7,945 bases of DNA from Candidatus Caldarchaeum sp. (GTDB lineage Archaea > Thermoproteota > Nitrososphaeria_A > Caldarchaeales > Caldarchaeaceae), in NCBI GenBank assembly GCA_025054795.1, contig JANWZU010000074.1, positions 1 to 7,945 of the forward strand. Reading direction: 5' to 3'. Below, piece by piece: positions 1-4,374 of the stretch. The position numbers and the translations under genes were made by a program. Under the pieces are notes generated by a model that did no database searches, was not told the DNA's origin, and saw only the letters and a list, made by a program, of their open reading frames with translations. Position 1 is the stretch's first letter, and the number at the start of each line of letters is the position of its first letter.

Positions 1-1
1 C

Positions 2-967
2 TGGGGTATTCCGGCGCCGTTTCCACGTGCGGCTGGCAAGACGATTTACGTCTGGTTTGAGGCGGTTCTCGGCTACATCACGGCTACGGTTGAGTGGGCT
101 GAGAGAAGAGGCGAGCCGGGCCGTTGGAGAGAGTTCTGGCTCGACCCTGAGACCAAGTCGGCCTACTTCATCGGAAAGGACAACATACCTTTCCACACAG
201 TCATTCTGCCTGCTCTGCTGATGGCTTCGGGCGAGCCCTACATCCTGCCCCACATCGTCTCAGCCACAGAGTACCTGACGTTCGAGGGCCGTAAGTTTTC
301 GAAGAGCCAAGGGGTAGGGATATGGCTCGACCAGGCCATAGCGATGTTGGAGGCTGATGTCTGGAGATACTACTTGGTGAAGATTAGGCCTGAGACGGGT
401 GATTCGAACTTCAGCTACGACGGTTTACAGGCCGTGGTTAACGCCGACTTGAACGACAGCTTGGGCAACTTCGTCCACCGAGTCCTAACCTTCGTGTCAA
501 ACTATTTCGACGGAAGGGTTCCCGAGCCGTCTGCTCTCGGGGACGAGGACAGGGCTATGCTGGAAGCTGTGGAGAGGACGTTTGCCGAGGTTAGGGGTTT
601 GCTTGCGGAGGTCAGGGAGAGGCAGGCTCTCGAGACGGCTGTGCAGCTGGCCCGTGAGGGCAACGTCTACCTCAACAGGCGGGAGCCTTGGAAGCTTGTG
701 AAATCCAGCAGGGAGGAGGCTGGAGCCGTGCTGTACACCGCTTCGCAGGCCGTCAAAGCCCTCGCACTCCTGCTGCATCCCTTCACGCCCAACACCTCTG
801 AGAGAATCCTAGCGATGCTTTCGGAGAAGCCTGCCGAAGCCCTGTGGACTGGAGACAGGCCCTGGCTACTGCCTCCCGGCGCACGGATAGCGAAGCCAAC
901 GCCTTTGTTCGAGAAGCTGACCGACGAAAAGCTGGAGAGCATCAAAGCAGGGCAGGCCGTCCACTAG
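2..967 (+). CDS. metG: Methionyl-tRNA synthetase, C-terminal part (5' end outside window)
   Basis: This is the C-terminal 321 residues of methionyl-tRNA synthetase, the cytoplasmic class I enzyme that charges tRNA-Met for initiation and elongation. The frame is open from the first bases, so the catalytic HIGH half lies upstream of the window. Visible hallmarks are YVWFEAVLGY near residue 16, FIGKDNIPFH near 57, the KMSKS-type loop as KFSKS at about residues 98-102, and the anticodon-binding helical bundle with LNDSLGNFVHR, then NRREPWKLVK and LLHPFTP. The tail PTPLFEKLTDEKLES is typical of the end of archaeal MetRS, and no EMAP-like tRNA-binding domain is fused. The internal ATG at 221 is not the start because conserved MetRS sequence precedes it. 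The final few residues (AGQAVH) run into a compositionally different region, so the exact C-terminus could have been altered by an insertion there. Confidence 0.95.
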   Translation, partial: WGIPAPFPRAAGKTIYVWFEAVLGYITATVEWAERRGEPGRWREFWLDPETKSAYFIGKDNIPFHTVILPALLMASGEPYILPHIVSATEYLTFEGRKFSKSQGVGIWLDQAIAMLEADVWRYYLVKIRPETGDSNFSYDGLQAVVNADLNDSLGNFVHRVLTFVSNYFDGRVPEPSALGDEDRAMLEAVERTFAEVRGLLAEVRERQALETAVQLAREGNVYLNRREPWKLVKSSREEAGAVLYTASQAVKALALLLHPFTPNTSERILAMLSEKPAEALWTGDRPWLLPPGARIAKPTPLFEKLTDEKLESIKAGQAVH

Positions 968-1130
968 TTTCTGGCAAGCCTCGACAGATAAAGTCGCCAA
1001 CATCCTCCCAGCCCTCAGCCAAAAATACCTTAGCATCGGAAAAATCAGAGCCGAAATCAAAAAACAACTCAAACACGAACTCCAGCAAATAGACACCATC
1101 ACAAAACAACTCCTCCAAAAAACCATATAA
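921..1130 (+). pseudogene. Start-less open frame, possible gene remnant
   Basis: A frame different from metG is open from the stop at 918-920 to a TAA at 1128-1130, without any ATG, GTG or TTG. From about 969 it reads like protein (FWQASTDKVANILPALSQKY, then a K/Q-rich amphipathic helical stretch ending KQLLQKTI). Its codons favour AAA, CAA, ATC and CTC, the same style as the DUF2283 gene downstream and unlike metG. I do not recognise the family. It may be the 3' remnant of a gene whose 5' end was lost when this patch joined the end of metG, or simply an open frame by chance in A-rich DNA. The 3' end overlaps the TATA box of the next gene. Confidence 0.3.
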
Positions 1131-1131
1131 C
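1123..1131 (+). promoter_or_regulatory. TATA-box promoter of the DUF2283/DUF4258 pair
   Basis: The sequence CCATATAAC is preceded by an A-run. Its centre is about 28-30 bp upstream of the TTG start at 1157, the spacing expected for an archaeal promoter giving a leaderless or nearly leaderless mRNA. Confidence 0.5.
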
Positions 1132-1156
1132 ACACCCAAACACAGCTAAACAAGGA

Positions 1157-1384
1157 TTGGAATACCACGTAGAGTACGACCCGGCCGCAGACGCCCTCTA
1201 CATAAAAGTCAAGCAAGCCCAAATCAAAGAAACCGTCGAACTCGCCGACAACATCATAGTAGACATCGGCCCCGAAGGAGAAACAATCGGCATAGAAATC
1301 CTCAACTACTCAAAAACCAAAATCGACCTGAAGCAAATATTCACGAAAGGCATTGAAGCCGCAGTAGCCTCATTATCCGATTGA
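1157..1384 (+). CDS. DUF2283 family small protein (putative antitoxin-like partner)
   Basis: A 75-residue protein with the DUF2283 signature: an N-terminal YDPAADALYIKV strand pair, then a second hairpin with DNIIVDIGPEGETIGIEIL. The length is normal for this all-domain family, whose biochemical function is not established. The start is TTG at 1157; no ATG or GTG lies in frame between the upstream region and the conserved domain. A GGA directly abuts the start, too close for a normal ribosome-binding site, so the TATA box near 1127 and leaderless translation explain initiation better. Its stop overlaps the TTG of the DUF4258 gene in TTGA, implying co-translation. DUF2283 genes often sit beside DUF4258 genes, an arrangement suggestive of type II toxin-antitoxin modules; the antitoxin role is inference. 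Codon use is A-richer than in the flanking metG and glutamate synthase genes. Confidence 0.85.
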   Translation: MEYHVEYDPAADALYIKVKQAQIKETVELADNIIVDIGPEGETIGIEILNYSKTKIDLKQIFTKGIEAAVASLSD

Positions 1385-1635
1385 ACAACATAGTCTATAC
1401 TGTTCATGGGCTCAGACGAATAGAGGAAAGGAAAATATCCAGAAAAACCGTGGAAAATGCACTAGCCAATCCAGACAAAAAGATACAGCATCAAAGCATA
1501 ACAAAGGCCATCAAGAGAATCAACAACAAGGTGATAGTGGTAGTTTATAAAATGGCAGAGAACAAACCCACAGTAATAACAGCTTTCATCAGCTCGAAAA
1601 CAGAAAAATATCTGGCCGGCGAACCGATGGTCTAA
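1381..1635 (+). CDS. DUF4258 family protein (putative RelE/BrnT-like toxin)
   Basis: An 84-residue basic protein of the DUF4258 type. The N-terminal YTVHGLRRIEERKISRKTVE corresponds to the family's H-x-x-x-R-(I/M)-x-x-R helix. It is followed by a beta-sheet core containing NNKVIVVVYKM and PTVITAFISS. The fold resembles small RelE/BrnT-like ribonucleases, and the gene is paired with DUF2283, so a toxin role is plausible but not shown. The start is TTG at 1381, overlapping the preceding stop (TTGA). No Shine-Dalgarno is visible, which suggests translation coupled to the DUF2283 gene. Length is normal and there is no sign of disruption. Like its partner it uses many AAA, ATA and ACA codons, consistent with horizontal acquisition of the pair. 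Confidence 0.83.
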   Translation: MNNIVYTVHGLRRIEERKISRKTVENALANPDKKIQHQSITKAIKRINNKVIVVVYKMAENKPTVITAFISSKTEKYLAGEPMV

Positions 1636-1654
1636 ACCACGAAAGTAAAACTAA

Positions 1655-1672
1655 TCAGCCTCTGTTGGCTGA
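1655..1672. terminator. Small hairpin between convergent genes
   Basis: TCAGCC and GGCTGA form a perfect 6-bp stem with a 6-base loop (TCTGTT). It lies in the 71-bp gap between the DUF4258 gene and the convergent AbrB-like gene. No clear T-run follows on the plus strand, so a terminator role is tentative. Confidence 0.25.
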
Positions 1673-1706
1673 ACAAACCAGAAATCAGCCATAGATTGAG
1701 CATCAG

Positions 1707-1970
1707 CTACTGAAATTCTAGGGTTGTCTCGCCGTTCCGCATCTCTATCACTATCTTAGACTTTCCCCGGCTCTCCTCAGCTATGCTCGTCGGCAGCGTA
1801 GCCCTTCCATACCGGTCTAGTTTGAGCGAGTGGCTGCTGCCTCCGTACTTGACCTTGATGGTTTTCCTCTTTCCCGCCAGCAGCGGAATGACGTTCGACG
1901 GAATCCTCACCTTTCCGTACTTCGTCAGCGTCGGCGGAATCTCCGACTCCAGCCTCAGCAGTATCTTCAC
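1707..1970 (-). CDS. Tandem AbrB-like (swapped-hairpin) repeat protein, possible transcription regulator
   Basis: An 87-residue protein that starts at GTG (1970) and ends at TAG. Its sequence is two copies of one unit with a period of exactly 36 residues: LTKYGKVRIP at 15-24 matches LDRYGRATLP at 51-60, and each is followed by a short helix-like segment and a beta-hairpin (KTIKVKYGGSSHSL and SKIVIEMRNGETTLEF). Each unit follows the AbrB/SpoVT pattern (x-D-x-x-GR-x-x-(I/L)P, helix, V-x-(I/V)-x, G, I-x-(L/F)). One chain could therefore form by itself the swapped-hairpin barrel that AbrB and MazE normally build as a dimer. Such folds usually bind DNA, in regulators or antitoxins. The gene is divergent from the glutamate synthase operon, so it could regulate that operon, its own promoter, or neither. 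A TATA box 26 bp upstream supports the GTG start and a leaderless mRNA. The family assignment is from motif reading only. Confidence 0.75.
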   Translation of the reverse strand: MKILLRLESEIPPTLTKYGKVRIPSNVIPLLAGKRKTIKVKYGGSSHSLKLDRYGRATLPTSIAEESRGKSKIVIEMRNGETTLEFQ

Positions 1971-1992
1971 GGCCCTACAGGGAGGGAGGCGG

Positions 1993-1999
1993 TAAATAT
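1993..1999 (-). promoter_or_regulatory. TATA-box promoter of the AbrB-like gene
   Basis: On the minus strand the sequence reads ATATTTA. It is centred 26 bp upstream of the GTG at 1970, which suits a leaderless archaeal transcript. Confidence 0.5.
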
Positions 2000-2057
2000 G
2001 TGTTTGCCCCTCCAGCCCTCTCTTCAGAGGCCATGAACCTCCTTGTTAAAATGACGG

Positions 2058-2078
2058 AACGGCAGGGGTTGAGCCGTT
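2058..2078. promoter_or_regulatory. Inverted repeat upstream of glutamate synthase operon, possible operator
   Basis: AACGGC and GCCGTT form a perfect 6-bp dyad separated by 9 bp. It sits 17 bp upstream of the TATA box of the glutamate synthase operon and within the divergent intergenic region. Its position suits a regulator site. It does not match the GGAA-N6-TTCC NrpR operator known from methanogens. The protein that binds it, if any, is unknown. Confidence 0.3.
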
Positions 2079-2094
2079 GAACTGTCGGCAATAT

Positions 2095-2104
2095 CATTAA
2101 ATAA
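2095..2104 (+). promoter_or_regulatory. TATA-box promoter of glutamate synthase operon
   Basis: The sequence CATTAAATAA predicts transcription starting near 2125. That is only about 10 bases before the GTG at 2136 and well upstream of the GTG at 2263. The placement favours the upstream start and thus the frameshift interpretation of gene 1. Confidence 0.5.
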
Positions 2105-2135
2105 CGCTTGTTTGACAGGAAAAGGCACAGACGGG

Positions 2136-2262
2136 GTGAAGCCCAACGCTCAGGCTTGTCGAGCAGTACCTGCCGGTCCCTAAGCAGGAGTCGCCCGAGT
2201 TCTGGACCACGGAGAGGATAACGCACATCAGAGAGCTGGCCACGTCCGGAAAGGCCTCAACG
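2136..2262 (+). other. Frameshifted 5' coding extension of the glutamate synthase FMN gene
   Basis: Upstream of the first usable in-frame start (GTG 2263) the same frame stays open back to a TGA at 2137-2139 and reads like real protein, for example RLVEQYLPVPKQESPEFW, yet contains no ATG, GTG or TTG. A GTG at 2136, with a purine-rich AGGAAAAGG 11 bases upstream, lies one frame away. Removing one base in CCCAACG (2142-2148) joins the two and gives an N-terminus beginning MKPTLRLVEQYLPVPKQESP. The simplest readings are a one-base sequence or assembly error or a genuine frameshift mutation. A non-canonical start codon is the alternative. Confidence 0.5.
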
Positions 2263-3405
2263 GTGTGGGACAGAGCCAAACGTCAGTCGAACCGTCTGCT
2301 GGACAGGCTTCTGTTCAAAGCCGAGCTGGAAAACCCCTCACCATCACCAGACGGAAAAACACACGCCGACACAACGACAACCATGGCTTACGGCCGAATA
2401 GAGATGACATCACCGCTCTACCTAGGCGACATGTCGTTCGGCGCCCTCAGCGGCATCCCAAACATAGCGCTGGCACGGACAGCAGACCTTACAGGCATCG
2501 TCACCGGAACGGGAGAGGGTGGGCTCCACCCCGAAGTAAGAAAATGCAAGAGAATCACAGTCCAGTGGGCTTCAGCCCGGTTCGGCGTCGACATAGACGT
2601 CCTCAACACAGGGCTGGGGGTCGTGATTAAGATAGGACAGGGTGCTAAGCCCGGAATAGGAGGCCATCTCCCCGGGGTCAAAGTCACCAAGCTCATTTCA
2701 GAAACACGTCGAATCCCCGTCGGGGTCGACGCCATCTCCCCTGCGCCGCACCACGACATCTATTCTATCGAAGACCTCGGCCAGAGAATCATGGCCTTGA
2801 AGGAGGCCGTGGGCAAGCCTGTGTTCGTCAAAGTAGGAGCAACCAACTACATCCCCTACATAGCTTCGGGGGTGGCGAGGATGGGGGCCGACGGCATCAT
2901 CATAGACGGCCACGGAGCAGGCACCGGGGCAACGCCCGAGGTCGTAAGAAGCAACGTAGGCCTCCCCATCGAGATAGCTGTTCCAGTGGTCGACAGCGCC
3001 CTGAGACGTGAAGGGCTGAGGGAAGGTTTCACCGTCGTCGCAGCCGGAAGAGTGAGCAGCGCCGAAGACTCGGCCAAGCTCATAGCCCTCGGAGCGGACG
3101 TGGTGTCGCTGGGAACAGCCTCGCTGATAGCGATGGGCTGCATAATGGTTCACAAATGCCATCTCGGCTTCTGCCCAGCCGTCATAACCAACAAGATAGA
3201 AGACAACCCGACCAAGGTTCTTTCGCTCGACACAGCGACCCGCTGGGTCGTCAACATGGTGAAGGGTTGGACGGAGGAGATGAAGCTGATCATGGACGCT
3301 GTCGGCGTGTCGTCGGTAGGGGAGTTGGTTGGGAGACGAGACCTGCTGACGGCTTCGAATGCTGACCCAGACTATCTGCAGCTCGTCGGTGTTGAACCGG
3401 TTTGA
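2263..3405 (+). CDS. Glutamate synthase, stand-alone FMN/3Fe-4S synthase domain
   Basis: This gene encodes the synthase half of GOGAT, which adds ammonia to 2-oxoglutarate and reduces the iminoglutarate to glutamate at FMN. Numbered from GTG 2263 (380 residues), the diagnostic elements are MSFGALS at 57-63, GTGEGG at 82-87, GQGAKPGIGG at 125-134, SPAPHHDIYSIEDL at 159-172, the phosphate/substrate loop GHGAGTGATP at 216-225, and GLPIE with the probable catalytic Glu237. The 3Fe-4S cysteines Cys293, Cys299 and Cys304 are spaced C-x5-C-x4-C. GRRDLL near 358 is the usual end of the domain. Unlike many archaeal versions it has no N-terminal ferredoxin domain, and unlike bacterial GltB it has no glutaminase. 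Those parts are encoded downstream, in genes that overlap or nearly touch. The true protein probably starts at 2136 after a frameshift and has about 422 residues. All catalytic residues I can check are intact. A related N-methylglutamate synthase activity cannot be excluded. Confidence 0.92.
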   Translation: MWDRAKRQSNRLLDRLLFKAELENPSPSPDGKTHADTTTTMAYGRIEMTSPLYLGDMSFGALSGIPNIALARTADLTGIVTGTGEGGLHPEVRKCKRITVQWASARFGVDIDVLNTGLGVVIKIGQGAKPGIGGHLPGVKVTKLISETRRIPVGVDAISPAPHHDIYSIEDLGQRIMALKEAVGKPVFVKVGATNYIPYIASGVARMGADGIIIDGHGAGTGATPEVVRSNVGLPIEIAVPVVDSALRREGLREGFTVVAAGRVSSAEDSAKLIALGADVVSLGTASLIAMGCIMVHKCHLGFCPAVITNKIEDNPTKVLSLDTATRWVVNMVKGWTEEMKLIMDAVGVSSVGELVGRRDLLTASNADPDYLQLVGVEPV

Positions 3406-4373
3406 GCATGCGGGGCTGGACAAGCAGAAGGGTTAAGCATCTGCAGGAGATGGCTGGAACGGTTGGAAGGCAGCCGGCTGAACCGCCCATCGTAAGCATG
3501 GGAAGCATAGGCCCTCCGCACGTCGAGGAGCCTTACTTCATAAGGGACAGGCTGGTCAGCGACGGAGCCCAAGTCACACGGCCGAGCATAGACCCCTACC
3601 GAGAACCGGTCGAAACATACGTCTACCTCTGCGGCGGAAAACTACGCCTCTCCATGCCCGCCGTAATCAAGCTCAGCCCCGACACACCCGCCGAGTATCA
3701 GGCTGCCGTCGTCAAAGCAGCCTACTGCATGAACGTCTTGGCCGACGTCGGCGCAGCCCCTCCAGCAACCCTAAACCGGTACGGAGAAGCCCTGCTGGCA
3801 GACATCTCCCAAGCAGGTCTCCGAGAATGCGCAGCCTACACAGCAAGCCTGCATGAGGTTAGGGAGGTGGGCAGGCCTGTCTTCGTCAAAGCCCAGCCTG
3901 CCGAGGAGTATCCGTGGCTGGGTAGGGCTGTCGAGCTAGGTGCTTCGGGTGTTTACCTCGACGAAGACCTCGGCGGAGATGTGCCGGTTGAGGTGGCTGT
4001 CTCCGTCCTCGACAGGGAGCTGAGAGAGTTGAACCTACGCAACTCGGTCAGCGTGTTGGCAGGCGGCTGGAGCGTCAGAGGCTCCGACGACGTCTACAAG
4101 CTCGTAGCCCTCGGAGCGGATGCGGTTGTTTTGTCGAAGGCCGTTGAACATGCCGTAGGCCTCGACGGCGCCAGAGCGGGGGAGGGGACGCTGCGTGAGA
4201 GGGTTGAGAACCTGCTGCTTGGAATGCAGCGTGAGATTAAGCTTCTCGCAGGAGCAGCCGGGGTGAGCAACGTTTTCAACACGCTCGTCGGAAGCAGGGA
4301 GCTTCTCCGAGCGGTCGAGCTTGACAAGAGGACTAGGATGATGCTCGGCGTCAAGCAGGCGGGAGTGGGGTGA
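3402..4373 (+). CDS. Degenerate FMN-domain paralogue of glutamate synthase (non-catalytic barrel)
   Basis: A 323-residue protein whose C-terminal half aligns by eye with the preceding synthase. PVFVKAQ at about 159 matches PVFVKVG, GASGVYLDEDL matches GADGIIIDGHG, DVPVEVAVSVLDRELRELNLR matches LPIEIAVPVVDSALRREGLR, DDVYKLVALGADAVVLSKA matches DSAKLIALGADVVSLGTA, and the tail GAAGVSNVFNTLVGSRELL matches DAVGVSSVGELVGRRDLL. The functional parts are missing: the GTGA loop, the GQGAKPG and SPAPHHDIYSIEDL segments, and all three Fe-S cysteines. It therefore should not bind FMN or the cluster. The N-terminal IDPYREPVETYVYLGG-like stretch (RPSIDPYREPVETYVYL, about 60-76) resembles the lead-in of archaeal synthases. 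TTG 3402 overlaps the upstream stop (TTGA); ATG 3408 is an equally possible start. By inference it is a structural partner that bridges synthase and glutaminase, like the central domain of bacterial GltB. Confidence 0.85.
   Translation: MSMRGWTSRRVKHLQEMAGTVGRQPAEPPIVSMGSIGPPHVEEPYFIRDRLVSDGAQVTRPSIDPYREPVETYVYLCGGKLRLSMPAVIKLSPDTPAEYQAAVVKAAYCMNVLADVGAAPPATLNRYGEALLADISQAGLRECAAYTASLHEVREVGRPVFVKAQPAEEYPWLGRAVELGASGVYLDEDLGGDVPVEVAVSVLDRELRELNLRNSVSVLAGGWSVRGSDDVYKLVALGADAVVLSKAVEHAVGLDGARAGEGTLRERVENLLLGMQREIKLLAGAAGVSNVFNTLVGSRELLRAVELDKRTRMMLGVKQAGVG
4361..4365 (+). promoter_or_regulatory. Ribosome binding site of the glutaminase gene
   Basis: GGGAG lies 9 bases upstream of ATG 4375, inside the end of the preceding gene, and fixes that start. 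A second purine stretch, GGGGTGAG, abuts the ATG. Confidence 0.4.
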
Positions 4374-4374
4374 G

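Noticed and set aside
27..221. Short plus-strand frame at the window start
   Set aside because: It is out of frame with the MetRS sequence that covers the same bases with conserved motifs such as FIGKDNIPFH.
844..1092. Plus-strand open frame of 82 codons overlapping the metG end
   Set aside because: It overlaps conserved metG codons in another frame and its tail is low-complexity S/K/N, as expected from A-rich DNA read out of frame.
1640..1715. Possible C/D box guide RNA on the minus strand
   Set aside because: GCTGATGC, CTGATT and CTGA occur at suggestive spacing, but no proper RTGATGA C box exists and the C' position is poor.
1971..2135. NrpR-type nitrogen operator upstream of the glutamate synthase operon
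   Set aside because: No GGAA-N6-TTCC palindrome is present; only the unrelated AACGGC-N9-GCCGTT dyad is seen.
2698..3423. Minus-strand open frame of 241 codons opposite the FMN synthase
   Set aside because: Antisense to conserved catalytic motifs of the synthase; the translation is rich in histidine, arginine and valine without any motif.
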